Positions 53,461 to 64,000 of a stretch of DNA of 64,000 bases are shown here, piece after piece. How positions within the stretch are numbered: position 1 is the stretch's first letter; the number at the start of each line of letters is the position of its first letter. Origin of the DNA: an uncultured beta proteobacterium (GTDB lineage Bacteria > Pseudomonadota > Gammaproteobacteria > Burkholderiales > Burkholderiaceae_A); the NCBI GenBank assembly GCA_902625535.1, contig CACOBT010000002.1, forward strand, positions 97,497-161,496. Direction: 5' to 3'. Both the position numbers and the translations under genes were made by a program. Below the pieces are notes generated by a model that made no database searches, was not told where the DNA came from, and saw nothing but the letters and a program-made list of their open reading frames with translations.

Positions 53461-55179
53461 ATGGAATTTACAGGAGCAGAAATTGTTGTAAAGTGCTTGC
53501 AAGAGGAGCAAGTCGAGCACGTCTTCGGATATCCCGGAGGCGCCGTTCTTTACATTTACGATGAAATTTTCAAGCAACATAAATTCAAGCATGTTTTGGT
53601 AAGGCATGAGCAAGCGGCGGTCCATGCTGCAGACGCTTATTCAAGATCTAGTGAAAAGGTTGGAGTCTGTTTAGTCACGAGCGGGCCTGGGGTAACGAAT
53701 GCCGTAACGGGAATTGCCACTGCGTATATGGATTCTGTTCCCATGGTTGTATTAACGGGACAAGTTCCGACACACGCGATTGGACTAGATGCTTTTCAAG
53801 AGTGTGACACTGTTGGAATTACGAGACCTTGTGTTAAGCATAACTTTCTTGTTAAGAATGTCGGAGATCTTGCAGTGATCATGAAAAAGGCTTTTCATAT
53901 TGCTAAAAGTGGAAGACCCGGACCGGTTTTGGTTGATATTCCCAAAGATATCACCAGGCAAAAATGCAAGTTTGAATACCCGAATGAAATCAAGATGCGG
54001 TCTTATAATCCAACTCTTATTGGTCATACAGGACAAATAAAAAAAGCTGCAAGGGCCATCTTAGACGCTAAAAGATTGATGGTTTACACCGGGGGTGGTG
54101 TGATTCTCGGAAATTCTAGTCCAATTGTTACAGAATTGATTAAAAAATTAAAGGCTCCCTGTACGAACACTCTCATGGGTTTGGGCTCATTTCCAGCTAC
54201 GGATAATCAATTTCTGGGTATGCCGGGAATGCATGGTACCTACGAGTGCAACATGGCTATGCAAAATTGTGACGTGCTGCTGGCTATTGGGGCTAGATTC
54301 GATGATAGGGTTATAGGTAACCCAGCACATTTTAGTCAAAACCCAAAAAAAATAATCCACATTGATATCGATCCGTCCTCAATTTCAAAAAGAGTTAAAG
54401 TTGATATGCCCATCGTCGGAAATATCGAAGATGTAACCCGTGAGTTAATTGCTGAGATCTCAGGGCACGAAGATAAGGGCCTGAAGACAGATGAAGTGGC
54501 CTTACAAAAATGGTGGGATGAAATTAATTTGTGGAGGAAGAAAGAATGCCTTCACTATAAAAATTCTAATGTTGTTATCAAGCCGCAATATGTAGTTGAG
54601 AAATTATTTGAGGTCACCAGAGGAGAGGCATTCGTGACATCCGATGTTGGTCAGCATCAGATGTGGGCAGCTCAGTATTACAAATTTGACTATCCGCGCA
54701 AATGGATTAATTCGGGCGGGTTAGGTACCATGGGAGTTGGGTTGCCATACGCTATGGGCGTAAAGTTTGCTAATCCAGATGCTGACGTGGCATGTATCAC
54801 AGGGGAGGCGTCCATTCAAATGTGCATTCAGGAGCTCTCTACGTGCCACCAGTATCGCTTGCCTCTCAAAGTGATTAACCTAAATAATCGCTACCTAGGC
54901 ATGGTGCGACAGTGGCAAGAAATTGAATATGGCAGTAGATACTCTGAGTCTTACATGGAATCCTTACCGGACTTTGTAAAGCTCGCCGAGAGTTACGGAC
55001 ATGTGGGTTTTAAAGTTGAGAAACCAGCAGAAGTGGAGCCAGTTTTAAAAGAAGCTTTCGAGTTAAAAGATAAACTCGTTTTTATCGATTTTATTACAGA
55101 CCAGGAAGAAAATGTTTGGCCGATGGTTCAAGCAGGAAAGGGTTTGTCGGAGATGATTCTGGGGTCTGAAGATTTGTGA
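53461..55179 (+). CDS. ilvB: acetolactate synthase large subunit
   Basis: MEFTGAEIVVKCLQEEQVEHVFGYPGGAVLYIYDEIF...HEQAAVHAADAYSRSS; TPP-enzyme motifs; ORF open from 53383. Confidence 0.96.
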   Translation: MEFTGAEIVVKCLQEEQVEHVFGYPGGAVLYIYDEIFKQHKFKHVLVRHEQAAVHAADAYSRSSEKVGVCLVTSGPGVTNAVTGIATAYMDSVPMVVLTGQVPTHAIGLDAFQECDTVGITRPCVKHNFLVKNVGDLAVIMKKAFHIAKSGRPGPVLVDIPKDITRQKCKFEYPNEIKMRSYNPTLIGHTGQIKKAARAILDAKRLMVYTGGGVILGNSSPIVTELIKKLKAPCTNTLMGLGSFPATDNQFLGMPGMHGTYECNMAMQNCDVLLAIGARFDDRVIGNPAHFSQNPKKIIHIDIDPSSISKRVKVDMPIVGNIEDVTRELIAEISGHEDKGLKTDEVALQKWWDEINLWRKKECLHYKNSNVVIKPQYVVEKLFEVTRGEAFVTSDVGQHQMWAAQYYKFDYPRKWINSGGLGTMGVGLPYAMGVKFANPDADVACITGEASIQMCIQELSTCHQYRLPLKVINLNNRYLGMVRQWQEIEYGSRYSESYMESLPDFVKLAESYGHVGFKVEKPAEVEPVLKEAFELKDKLVFIDFITDQEENVWPMVQAGKGLSEMILGSEDL

Positions 55180-55189
55180 AGCTCTTTGC

Positions 55190-55681
55190 ATGAAAAATCT
55201 TATATCGATTCTTTTAGAAAATGAACCTGGTGCCCTTTCTCGTGTCGTTGCTCTGTTTTCTGCTCGAGGTTACAACATAGAGTCTCTGAGCGTTTCGACA
55301 ACACAAGACCCTTCGTTGTCGAGAATGACGATTAAAACAACTGGTTCAAACGACGTGGTGGAACAAATTACAAAACACCTCAATCGATTAATTGATGTTG
55401 TTAAGGTGGTTAACTTAACAGATAACGAGTTCATTGAGAGAGAGTTGATACTTGTGAAAGTGAGAGCTACGGGAAAAAATAGGGAAGAAATGAAAAGAAT
55501 GGCCGAGATATTTAGAGGTAGCATAGTAGATGTGACGGATAAAACATATACGATTGAGTTGACAGGAAACGAAAATAAATTTTTAGCTTTCTTATCTGCA
55601 ATCGATGAAGAATCGATTATTGAGGTGGTCCGCACAGGGTCCTCCGGCCTAGCCAGGGGAGAAAGAAGTTTAAGTCTATAA
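55190..55681 (+). CDS. ilvH: acetolactate synthase small subunit
   Basis: [44 protein letters not shown]. Confidence 0.96.
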   Translation: MKNLISILLENEPGALSRVVALFSARGYNIESLSVSTTQDPSLSRMTIKTTGSNDVVEQITKHLNRLIDVVKVVNLTDNEFIERELILVKVRATGKNREEMKRMAEIFRGSIVDVTDKTYTIELTGNENKFLAFLSAIDEESIIEVVRTGSSGLARGERSLSL

Positions 55682-55701
55682 AATCATTTGAGGAGAAATT
55701 T

Positions 55702-56718
55702 ATGAATGTTCTTTATGACCGCGATGCGAAAGAGGGTCTTATCAAAGAGAAAAAGGTTGCGATCATAGGATATGGGTCACAGGGCCATGCGCATGCTTTG
55801 AATCTCTCTGAATCTGGTGTCAATGTTTGCGTTGGTCTGCGAAAAAATGGAGGGTCATGGGTAAAAGCAGAAAAGGCAGGGTTGCTTGTCAAAGAGGTTG
55901 GTGAAGCTGTAATAGACGCTGATATTGTTATGCTTTTAATGCCCGATGAGACTATTTCTAAAGTTTATATGAACCAGATTGAGTCAGAAATGAAGCAAGG
56001 AGCATGTTTAGGTTTTGCCCACGGTTTTAACATACACTATGGTCAAGTTATTCCTCGTAGTGACCTAGATGTTATGATGGTGGCACCAAAGGCTCCTGGT
56101 CACACGGTTAGGTCCACTTATCAAGCTGGAGGAGGTGTGCCTTGCTTGACGGCGGTGAGCCATGATGCTTCGGGGACTGCCAGAGATGTTGCAATCTCTT
56201 ATGCATGCGCAATCGGTGGAGGTAAGGCAGGTATAATTGAAACGACGTTCAGAGACGAGACCGAAACAGACTTATTCGGCGAGCAAGCCGTATTGTGCGG
56301 GGGAGTCGTCGAACTTATCAAGGCTGGCTACGAAACGTTGATAGATGCGGGCTATGCACCTGAGATGGCATACTTTGAATGTCTCCATGAAATGAAGTTG
56401 ATTGTTGATTTAATTTATGAAGGTGGAATTGCAAATATGAATTACTCAATTTCAAATAATGCTGAATTTGGGGAGTACGTTACAGGACCCAGTGTTATCA
56501 ATGTTGAGTCAAAAATTGCAATGCAAGAGGCATTAGAAAAAATCCAGAGTGGTGAATACGCAAAACAGTTCATTTTAGAAAATCAGGCGGGCGCTCCTAC
56601 CATGATTTCGAAAAGACGGTTGATGGCCGAGCATCCAATAGAGCAAATAGGCAGTAAATTGAGGGGTATGATGCCATGGATTGCAGCCAACAAGTTAGTT
56701 GACCAGGAAAAAAACTAG
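55702..56718 (+). CDS. ilvC: ketol-acid reductoisomerase
   Basis: [30 protein letters not shown]...[10 protein letters not shown]...[11 protein letters not shown]. Confidence 0.98.
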   Translation: MNVLYDRDAKEGLIKEKKVAIIGYGSQGHAHALNLSESGVNVCVGLRKNGGSWVKAEKAGLLVKEVGEAVIDADIVMLLMPDETISKVYMNQIESEMKQGACLGFAHGFNIHYGQVIPRSDLDVMMVAPKAPGHTVRSTYQAGGGVPCLTAVSHDASGTARDVAISYACAIGGGKAGIIETTFRDETETDLFGEQAVLCGGVVELIKAGYETLIDAGYAPEMAYFECLHEMKLIVDLIYEGGIANMNYSISNNAEFGEYVTGPSVINVESKIAMQEALEKIQSGEYAKQFILENQAGAPTMISKRRLMAEHPIEQIGSKLRGMMPWIAANKLVDQEKN

Positions 56719-56726
56719 GAGAGTAG

Positions 56727-57386
56727 ATGTCTACGATTGATATTCAAAGCTACCCCTATCCTTTTTTTGCGAAGGAGGGGTGGCCCTTTATAGCGATTAG
56801 TATAGTGGTTTTTATTACGTTAGTTTTGTTAGATTTATTCGTTGGGGCCTTTCTTGCATTATTACTGTCCCTTTTTACATTTCAGTTTTTCAGGGATCCA
56901 AAGCGTGATGGACCAAAAGATGATAGTGCTATAACCAGTCCTGCTGACGGCAGGGTGATTTTCATTGGTAAATGTCTTGATCCACTGCAAAATATTGAGG
57001 CTCTTAAAATAAGTGTTTTTATGAATGTCTTCAATGTTCACTCCAATAGATCACCTATTGAGGGCACTATCAAATCGGTAGATTATCGGTCAGGCAGTTT
57101 TTTTAATGCTGATTTGGATAAAGCTTCTGAACAAAATGAAAGAAACTCCGTACTTTTTGTTGATAAAAATGGGAGGAAATTGACCTGTACTCAAATTGCT
57201 GGCTTAGTTGCTAGAAGAATTTGTTGCTACGTAAACCCTGGTGACGCAGTTCAAAGGGGAGCACGTTTTGGTTTTATTCGATTCGGCTCTAGGGTGGATG
57301 TTTATTTGCCTGTCGATTCACGGCCTTTAGTCACTGTCGGTGATAAGATTTTTGCTCATTCAACTGCCATAGCTAACTGGCCATAG
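56727..57386 (+). CDS. psd: phosphatidylserine decarboxylase (short proenzyme type)
   Basis: FFRDPKRDGPKDDSAITSPADGRVIFIG...FMNVFNVHSNRSPIEG...FGFIRFGSRVDVYLP cleavage motif. Confidence 0.93.
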   Translation: MSTIDIQSYPYPFFAKEGWPFIAISIVVFITLVLLDLFVGAFLALLLSLFTFQFFRDPKRDGPKDDSAITSPADGRVIFIGKCLDPLQNIEALKISVFMNVFNVHSNRSPIEGTIKSVDYRSGSFFNADLDKASEQNERNSVLFVDKNGRKLTCTQIAGLVARRICCYVNPGDAVQRGARFGFIRFGSRVDVYLPVDSRPLVTVGDKIFAHSTAIANWP

Positions 57387-57403
57387 AGCTAAGACTTCCA
57401 ATA

Positions 57404-58180
57404 TTGAAACGCCTCGGAATAAAAAAAACTAGTATTTACCTGTTGCCGAACTTATTTACAACGGGTTGCCTTTTTGCAGGTTTTTACGCGATCATCATGG
57501 CTATTGATCAAGAGTTTGAGGGAGCGGCGATAGCTATTTTTGTCGCCGCTGTATTAGATAGTCTTGATGGCCGCGTTGCGCGCCTTACAAACACGACCTC
57601 CGACTTTGGCGCTCATTACGATAGCCTCGCTGATGTAGTCGCTTTCGGCATTGCTCCGGCAGTTGTAGGGTACTTATGGCTTTTGAAGGACCTTGGAAAG
57701 TTAGGTTGGTTTGCAGTTTTTTTATACGTCGCCGCAGCTGCGTTGAGGCTCGCCAGATTTAACATACTTGCGCCAAAAACAAATAGCGGTTTCTTTTATG
57801 GATTACCTTGTCCGGCGGCCGCCATGCTCGTAGCTACCTTTATATGGACAATTATCGACTTTGGGGATTTTGATACCATCTACTTTACGGGCTCGATTGT
57901 TTTACTAGAGACCTGGTTAATTTGGATTTTATGGTTTGTTTTTATCTTTTGTGGGTTTTGTATGGTAAGTCTTTTGCCTTATTATAGCTTTAAAGATATT
58001 AAGACCAGGAAAAGTGTTTCATTTGCAGTACTCTTGATCATTGCCGTATTGATCGCTGTAGTTTCGCAGGACCCCTCTACTATTTTGTTTTTGATGTTTT
58101 TATTCTACAGTTTTTCAGGTTTTGTGGTCTATTTGCTGAGATCACGTAAGGGCGACCATGTAGGTGTTTTTGAAGAATAA
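57404..58180 (+). CDS. pssA: CDP-diacylglycerol--serine O-phosphatidyltransferase
   Basis: IYLLPNLFTTGCLFAGFYAI...AVLDSLDGRVARLTNTTSDFGAHYDSLADVVAFG (CDP-alcohol phosphatidyltransferase motif). Confidence 0.95.
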   Translation: MKRLGIKKTSIYLLPNLFTTGCLFAGFYAIIMAIDQEFEGAAIAIFVAAVLDSLDGRVARLTNTTSDFGAHYDSLADVVAFGIAPAVVGYLWLLKDLGKLGWFAVFLYVAAAALRLARFNILAPKTNSGFFYGLPCPAAAMLVATFIWTIIDFGDFDTIYFTGSIVLLETWLIWILWFVFIFCGFCMVSLLPYYSFKDIKTRKSVSFAVLLIIAVLIAVVSQDPSTILFLMFLFYSFSGFVVYLLRSRKGDHVGVFEE

Positions 58181-58200
58181 TTTTATAGTCGGAGTTCGTA

Positions 58201-59731
58201 ATGTCTGAAATTGTAAAAATTTTTGATACCACTTTACGAGATGGGGAACAAAGTCCTGGAGCCTCAATGACGGTTGAAGAAAAAAGTTATGATTGCAAAG
58301 CAGTTAGAAAAACTTCGCGTTGACATTATAGAGGCAGGATTTGCTGCCGCGAGTGCTGGCGATCACGCTGCAGTATCAGAGGTTGCCAAAAACATTAAGA
58401 ACAGTACTGTGTGTTCCCTTGCTCGTGCCATTCCCAGGGACATAAAAGCCGCTGGGGAGGCTATCTCGTATGCTCGAAATAGTAGAATTCACACGTTTAT
58501 CGCGACTAGCCCGATCCATATGGAAAAAAAGCTAAGGATGAGTCCAAACGAGGTTATTAGTGCAGCGGTGGAAGCTGTTGAGTTGGCTCAAAATTACACT
58601 GATGACGTTGAATTTTCAGCTGAGGACGCCGTTCGATCTGATCTTGATTTTCTGATAGAGATTTTTGAAGCCGTTATTAAGGCTGGTGCGAAAACGCTCA
58701 ATGTACCAGATACAGTCGGGTACAGTATGCCGTCGGATTGGGGAAAGAAAATTTCTAATCTGATACAAAATACAAGGGATGGTGATTCTGTTATTTGGTC
58801 TACGCATTGTCATAATGATTTGGGAATGGCAGTTGCTAATTCGCTAGCTGCGGTATCTTCAGGGGTGAGGCAAGTGGAGTGCACTATCAACGGTATTGGG
58901 GAAAGAGCCGGTAATGCAAGCTTAGAAGAAATTGTTATGGGTTTAAAAGTCAGGAAAGATCTTTATAACTGTGAAACCCGAGTTGATACAAAACAGATCC
59001 TCCAAACATCTCGACTAATTTCTCAAATTACGGGGTATCAGGTTCAACCGAACAAAGCAATTGTTGGAGCGAATGCTTTTGCGCACGAATCGGGCATTCA
59101 CCAGGACGGTGTTTTGAAACACCGAGAAACATATGAAATTATGGCCCCCCAAGATGTGGGTTGGGCTACGAATAGAATTGTATTAGGAAAATTATCGGGC
59201 AGAAACGCGTTCAAGCAAAGATTAGAAAAGTTAGGAATGGATGTAGCGTCCGACGAAGAGCTCGGAATTCTTTTTCAAAAATTCAAAGAATTAGCTGACA
59301 AGAAGACAGAAATTTTTGACGAAGATATTCAATCACTGGTCTCTGGTAAAAACAAGCATAGCGAATATTATAGACTTGAATCTCTGTCGCAGGAGTCAAA
59401 AACGGGTGGAAAACCGACTGCGTCAGTTACCTTTTTCCGAGACAAAGAAAAGGTAATAGGTTTTGGAAAAGGTAATGGGCCTGTGGATGCAACCGTAAAC
59501 GCTATTGAATCGATAGTTAATAGTAAGTCTCAATTGCTACTTTTTTCCGTTAATGCCATTACCGATGGAACGCAAGCCCAGGGTGAAGTTACAATGCGAC
59601 TCTCTCTGAAAGGACGAGTTGTAAACGGTGTGGGCTCCGACCCCGACATTGTCGTGGCATCAGCTAAAGCTTACCTTAACGCATTGAATCGGCTTGAGAG
59701 CCAGCCAAGAATAAACCTTCAGCAGCCATAA
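58201..59731 (+). pseudogene. leuA: 2-isopropylmalate synthase LeuA, split near the N-terminus by a single-base frameshift in an A6 tract (or a sequencing artefact)
   Basis: 58201 ATG gives [28 protein letters not shown], then shifts out of frame at A6 58280-58285 and stops at 58321-58323; main frame resumes [23 protein letters not shown]... to 59731. Removing one A joins both halves into a canonical LeuA. Confidence 0.88.
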
Positions 59732-59843
59732 TAATTAAATTTTTGTTGATTAAGAGCAGGAAAAAGAATAGAGTTGTCCTTTCACGTCGTGTTTTAGTTC
59801 TGCAAACGCTGACGCCCGTATTTGGTCAATGAAGGAGGATTTT

Positions 59844-60113
59844 ATGACCCTTAGTGCAGAAGAGAAGAAAGGTATTAAAACGGAATTTGGTAGGTCCAGT
59901 AAAGATACTGGTTCACCGGAGGTACAAGTTGCAATTCTCACCAAACGTATAAATGAATTGACTGGTCATTTCAGAGAGCATGCGAAAGATCATCACTCTC
60001 GTAGGGGCTTGTTGCGGCTCGTCAGTAGAAGAAGAAAGTTGCTGGACTATTTGAAGAGAAAAAAATTTGATGATTACAAGTCTTTAATAGAAAAGTTAGG
60101 TATTAGAAAATAA
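59844..60113 (+). CDS. rpsO: 30S ribosomal protein S15
   Basis: [63 protein letters not shown] 59844 after ggagg. Confidence 0.98.
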   Translation: MTLSAEEKKGIKTEFGRSSKDTGSPEVQVAILTKRINELTGHFREHAKDHHSRRGLLRLVSRRRKLLDYLKRKKFDDYKSLIEKLGIRK

Positions 60114-60128
60114 TTACGGGGATTTTTT

Positions 60129-62297
60129 GTGTTTAGAATAGAAAAAGAAATATTTAATTACGGGGATAGAGAGGTCACACTCGAAACGGGTGAGTTCGCG
60201 AGACAAGCTACGGCAGCAGTCATGGCCAGTATGGGGGATACGACAGTTTTATGTACGGTTGTCGCAGCAAAAGAGGCGAGACCGGGGCAAGATTTTTTCC
60301 CACTCACGGTCGATTATATGGAAAAAACTTATGCTGCTGGAAAAATACCAGGTGGTTTTTTCAAGCGAGAAGGTAGGCCAAGCGAGAAGGAAACTCTGAC
60401 CTGTCGATTAATTGATCGACCCATTCGTCCTTTGTTTCCGGATGGCTTTTTGAATGAAGTTCAAGTTGTTTGCACTGTCATGTCTCTGGATCCCGAGTGT
60501 GACCCGGACATCGTTGCCATGATTGGAGTTTCAGCCGCGCTTTCACTTTCTGGGGTGCCATTTAATGGTCCTATAGGTGCTGCCAGAGTAGGGTTCATAA
60601 ATGGCGAATATAAACTTAACCCGCTTGTTTCAGAACTCGAAGATTCATTGTTGGATCTTGTCGTCGCTGGTACTGAGGGAGCGGTTTTGATGGTTGAGTC
60701 TGAAGCTAGGCAGTTAACCGAAGAGCAGATGTTGGGAGCTGTAGTTTTTGGACACGAGCAAATGCAAATTGCTATCGACTCAATCTGCAAATTGGTTGAA
60801 AGAGCCGGAAAAGAGGAGTGGAGTTGGACCCCTCAAAAAGTTAGTGAAGCACTGGAGGAAAAGGTTCGTTCGCATGCTACTGATCATCTTGAAGAGGCCT
60901 ACAAGTTACATAACAAACAAGAGCGGTCTGGAAGAATTAAAGAAGTTTATGCTCAAACTATAGAACAGCTGACCGGTGAGGCTTCGGAAGATGGTGCCGA
61001 AGATGGATATGACGAAGCATCGATTTCGGATATACTTCACAAGCTCGAATCAAATATAGTAAGGTCGAGAATACTGAACGGAGAGCCTCGAATTGATGGA
61101 AGGGATACGCGAAAAGTAAGACCAATATCAATTAGAACTGGCGTCCTGCCGAGGGCACACGGGTCGGCTTTGTTTACGAGGGGTGAAACGCAGGCATTGG
61201 TCGTTGCCACTCTCGGAACAACTAAAGATGAGCAGATAATTGATGCTTTGGAGGGAGAATACAGAGACAGATTTATGCTTCATTACAATATGCCTCCTTA
61301 TGCAACTGGAGAATGTGGAAGGGTTGGTAGTCCGAAAAGAAGAGAAATAGGCCATGGCAAGCTTGCTAAACGGGCGTTGGTGAATACGCTGCCGAGTGCT
61401 GAAGAATTCGCCTATTCTATTCGTGTAGTCAGTGAGATTACTGAGTCCAATGGCTCGTCTTCTATGGCTTCAGTTTGCGGTGGTTGTCTAGCTATGATGG
61501 ATGCAGGTGTGCCTTTGTCTAATCACGTTGCCGGAATTGCCATGGGTCTCATAAAAGATGGTAATAAATTCTCAGTATTAACTGATATTTTAGGTGATGA
61601 AGATCATTTAGGAGACATGGATTTCAAAGTCGCCGGTTCTGAAATTGGTGTTACCGCTTTACAGATGGATATTAAAATTCAGGGCATAACAAAGGAAATA
61701 ATGGAGGTTGCTCTTTCCCAAGCTAGAGATGCAAGGCTTGAGATATTAAGTAAAATGAAAGAGGCAGTTGGCTCCCACAGAGATGAACTTTCTGAATATG
61801 CTCCTCGGCTGTATACGATGAAGATCAACCCTGAGCGAATAAGAGATGTCATAGGTAAGGGTGGTGCGACCATAAGGGCTTTGACTGAAGAGACTGGAAC
61901 CACAATAGATATCACAGATGAGGGTAATGTCACAATTGCAGCAACTGATGCTGAAGCAGCAAGAATAGCAATCAAGAAAATTGAGGACTTAACAGCCGAA
62001 GTAGTCGTTGGGAACGTTTATGAAGGTAAAGTTTTACGGTTATTAGAATTTGGCGCGATTGTCTCTGTTCTACCCGGGAAAGATGGCTTGTTGCACATTT
62101 CCCAATTAGCTAACGAGAGGGTAAATCAGGTATCTGATTATGTGAAAGAGGGTCAGGATGTGAGGGTGAAGGTTATTGAGGCAGATGACAAAGGTCGGTT
62201 AAGATTGTCGATGAAAGCGCTATTGAATGAGCAAGAAGGTAAGCAGACTGATTCTGAAAATAAAGAGGTAGAGGCCTCAGAGCCAACAGACAGATAG
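60129..62297 (+). CDS. pnp: polyribonucleotide nucleotidyltransferase
   Basis: Two RNase PH domains, KH ([30 protein letters not shown]) and S1 domain; GTG start. Confidence 0.98.
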   Translation: MFRIEKEIFNYGDREVTLETGEFARQATAAVMASMGDTTVLCTVVAAKEARPGQDFFPLTVDYMEKTYAAGKIPGGFFKREGRPSEKETLTCRLIDRPIRPLFPDGFLNEVQVVCTVMSLDPECDPDIVAMIGVSAALSLSGVPFNGPIGAARVGFINGEYKLNPLVSELEDSLLDLVVAGTEGAVLMVESEARQLTEEQMLGAVVFGHEQMQIAIDSICKLVERAGKEEWSWTPQKVSEALEEKVRSHATDHLEEAYKLHNKQERSGRIKEVYAQTIEQLTGEASEDGAEDGYDEASISDILHKLESNIVRSRILNGEPRIDGRDTRKVRPISIRTGVLPRAHGSALFTRGETQALVVATLGTTKDEQIIDALEGEYRDRFMLHYNMPPYATGECGRVGSPKRREIGHGKLAKRALVNTLPSAEEFAYSIRVVSEITESNGSSSMASVCGGCLAMMDAGVPLSNHVAGIAMGLIKDGNKFSVLTDILGDEDHLGDMDFKVAGSEIGVTALQMDIKIQGITKEIMEVALSQARDARLEILSKMKEAVGSHRDELSEYAPRLYTMKINPERIRDVIGKGGATIRALTEETGTTIDITDEGNVTIAATDAEAARIAIKKIEDLTAEVVVGNVYEGKVLRLLEFGAIVSVLPGKDGLLHISQLANERVNQVSDYVKEGQDVRVKVIEADDKGRLRLSMKALLNEQEGKQTDSENKEVEASEPTDR

Positions 62298-62310
62298 ATT
62301 TATTACTGTA

Positions 62311-63096
62311 ATGTTTCAAAAAAAAAAAACAATTGTAATTGGCAACTGGAAGATGCACGGCTCGGTCCAAAATAATGAAGTATTTTTAGAGGAGCTGCTT
62401 TCTACGATGGAGGATATTTCCAGCGGTGACTATGAGTGTGGGATCGCCATTCCGTCAATATACTTATTTCAATTTAGTTCGAGATCGGATTTAGGGTCAT
62501 TTCACCTAGGAGCACAGAATGTGGCGCAATGGAGTGACTTTGGGGCCTACACCGGTGAAATAAATGCGAAAATGCTCTTAGAGTTTGATTGTAAGTTTTC
62601 GATCGTTGGTCATTCAGAGCGTAGAAAATATTTTGAGGAAACGAATGAAATCGTTGCTACAAAAGCTAACCATCTCCTGGACTGCGGTATTGTCCCGCTC
62701 GTATGTGTTGGAGAGGACCAGCAGGAAAGAGAAAACGATGCAGCAGTAGAATTTGTTACGCAACAAGTAGAACAAATCTGCTCGCTTATCGGGCCGGAAA
62801 AAATCAAAAAATGTATTTTTGCTTACGAACCCATTTGGGCAATTGGTTCAGGCAAGGTTGCCGCAGAGAGTGATATTAAAGAAATGCATGAGGTTCTGAG
62901 AAATTTTTTGGAAAGTTTTATTGACGAAAATGCAGCGCACGATATTCCATTGCTGTATGGGGGCAGCGTTAGCGATAAGAACGTTATTTCAATTGTTCAA
63001 ACTGAAAATGTGGATGGAGTTCTTGTAGGAGGGGCTTCTGTTTCTATGGAAACCTTTGGTAAACTACTACAAAATGTTTCCGGTAATCATCAGTAG
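62311..63096 (+). CDS. tpiA: triose-phosphate isomerase
   Basis: IVIGNWKMHGS...VGHSERRKYFEE...AYEPIWAIGSGK...LYGGSV. Confidence 0.97.
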   Translation: MFQKKKTIVIGNWKMHGSVQNNEVFLEELLSTMEDISSGDYECGIAIPSIYLFQFSSRSDLGSFHLGAQNVAQWSDFGAYTGEINAKMLLEFDCKFSIVGHSERRKYFEETNEIVATKANHLLDCGIVPLVCVGEDQQERENDAAVEFVTQQVEQICSLIGPEKIKKCIFAYEPIWAIGSGKVAAESDIKEMHEVLRNFLESFIDENAAHDIPLLYGGSVSDKNVISIVQTENVDGVLVGGASVSMETFGKLLQNVSGNHQ

Positions 63097-63120
63097 TAAA
63101 AAAGTAAGAGGAATATTTAA

Positions 63121-63498
63121 ATGCCAGTTTTATATTCGGTTTTAATGACTATACAAGTTTTATCGGCAATTTCGATTGTTGTGTTAGTTCTTTTACAGCA
63201 AGGTAAAGGCGCAGACATGGGCGCAGCATTTGGTTCCGGAAGTGCAGGTTCTGTTTTCGGTGCAGCCGGCTCTGCAAATTTTCTTTCGCGAACGACTGCA
63301 GTTGCGGCAACGGTTTTTTTTCTAACTACGTTAGCGCTTGCCTATACCAACAAAGGGCCAAATATTGAATCCAGTACTCCTGTGGGGATAATGGAGGCCA
63401 TTCCCGAGAATGCAGCAGAAGATAAACCTGCTGGTGTGCCGGACGACACGGCTGTTGAGGAAAGCACAGATGGCGGTGCGTCGAAAATACCTGATTAG
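63121..63498 (+). CDS. secG: preprotein translocase subunit SecG
   Basis: VLVLLQQGKGADMGAAFGSGSAGSVFGAAGSANFLSRTTAVAATVFFLTTLALAY. Confidence 0.95.
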   Translation: MPVLYSVLMTIQVLSAISIVVLVLLQQGKGADMGAAFGSGSAGSVFGAAGSANFLSRTTAVAATVFFLTTLALAYTNKGPNIESSTPVGIMEAIPENAAEDKPAGVPDDTAVEESTDGGASKIPD

Positions 63499-63515
63499 AA
63501 ATGATTTGCGGACAA

Positions 63516-63600
63516 GTCGATGTGGTGGAATTGGTAGACACGCTATCTTGAGGGGGTAGTGGCGCAAGCCGTGGGAGTTCAAGTCTCCCCATCGACACCA
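63516..63600 (+). tRNA. tRNA-Leu(GAG)
   Basis: gtcgatg...catcgac acceptor, ctatc-ttGAGgg-ggtag anticodon arm, long variable arm, gttcaagtc T-loop, encoded ACCA; 85 nt. Confidence 0.95.
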
Positions 63601-63605
63601 ATATG

Positions 63606-63668
63606 ACGGGAAAGGGTCGTAAAATCAATAATTTAAGGCCTTTTTTATTTCTTTCTGTACTTTCCCGT
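63606..63668. repeat. 9-bp inverted repeat downstream of tRNA-Leu
   Basis: acgggaaag (63606-63614) versus ctttcccgt (63660-63668); a further acgggaa occurs near 63742. Confidence 0.6.
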
Positions 63669-63767
63669 TACTTCCTGACTAAACCCGTAAGTATACTCAT
63701 GGGTTACTGTATTTATAAAGTTTTTTCAAGAAATTAAAGAATTACGGGAATGAAAGGGAAAAGTGCT

Positions 63768-63810
63768 CGGCCACCACAGGCAACTTTTTTGACCTCGGCC
63801 ACCACTGGCT
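63768..63810. repeat. pair of direct repeats ctcggccaccac
   Basis: ctcggccaccacaggc and ctcggccaccactggc about 28 nt apart in otherwise AT-rich intergenic DNA; boundaries approximate. Confidence 0.6.
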
Positions 63811-63927
63811 TTAGCAGAAAAAAGTGGCTTAACTCTGCTCTGTTCAATTTTAGTTTTTTAGACTTAGTTTTTTCCTTTCTTAATTTTTGCCTAAGTGTTA
63901 TTTTAAGAGGTTATACAGGAGAATTGT

Positions 63928-64000
63928 TTGCCTAGTGAAACTAATGACTCTTATTACTATTTAGCCAGAGGTCCAAATGGTCCAGGGTTTTATCAGTCCG
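63928..64000 (+). CDS. partial ORF of unknown function running off the window edge
   Basis: TTG start 6 nt after aggag; encodes (M)PSETNDSYYYLARGPNGPGFYQS... open to the window end. Confidence 0.3.
   Translation, partial: MPSETNDSYYYLARGPNGPGFYQS

Noticed and set aside
63750-63935. 61-aa ORF downstream of tRNA-Leu
   Set aside because: Spans the ctcggccaccac repeats with no recognisable protein motif; more likely non-coding

Overview
The window is AT-rich, gene-dense bacterial chromosome. Gene content and order look betaproteobacterial and Methylophilaceae-like, an inference from synteny and protein families since no search was run. Most of it is ordinary core: scpB-rluB, rimP-nusA-infB-rbfA-truB-typA, spoT-rpoZ-gmk-yicC/rph-rdgB-hemW, glnA-ntrB-ntrC, alaC-hom-thrC-moeA-moaD-moaE-clpB, ilvB-ilvH-ilvC-psd-pssA-leuA-rpsO-pnp-tpiA-secG, and three tRNAs (Ala-GGC, Glu-TTC, Leu-GAG). 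The most distinctive region is ~3.55-11.84 kb. It is a methanol-dehydrogenase maturation cluster (mxaR-S-A-C-K-L, small cytochrome c, mxaJ/xoxJ-like binding protein, YVTN beta-propeller, mxaD-like) with no methanol dehydrogenase catalytic subunit anywhere in the window. Other points for follow-up: single-base homopolymer frameshifts splitting moeA (G7) and leuA (A6); a textbook sigma54 GG-N10-GC promoter beside a T14 tract upstream of glnA; an A12 tract in the first codons of tpiA; repeats and inverted repeats just 3' of tRNA-Leu where an accessory element may begin; and a few short orphan ORFs. I did not find a convincing wholly undescribed system, CRISPR array or intact mobile element.
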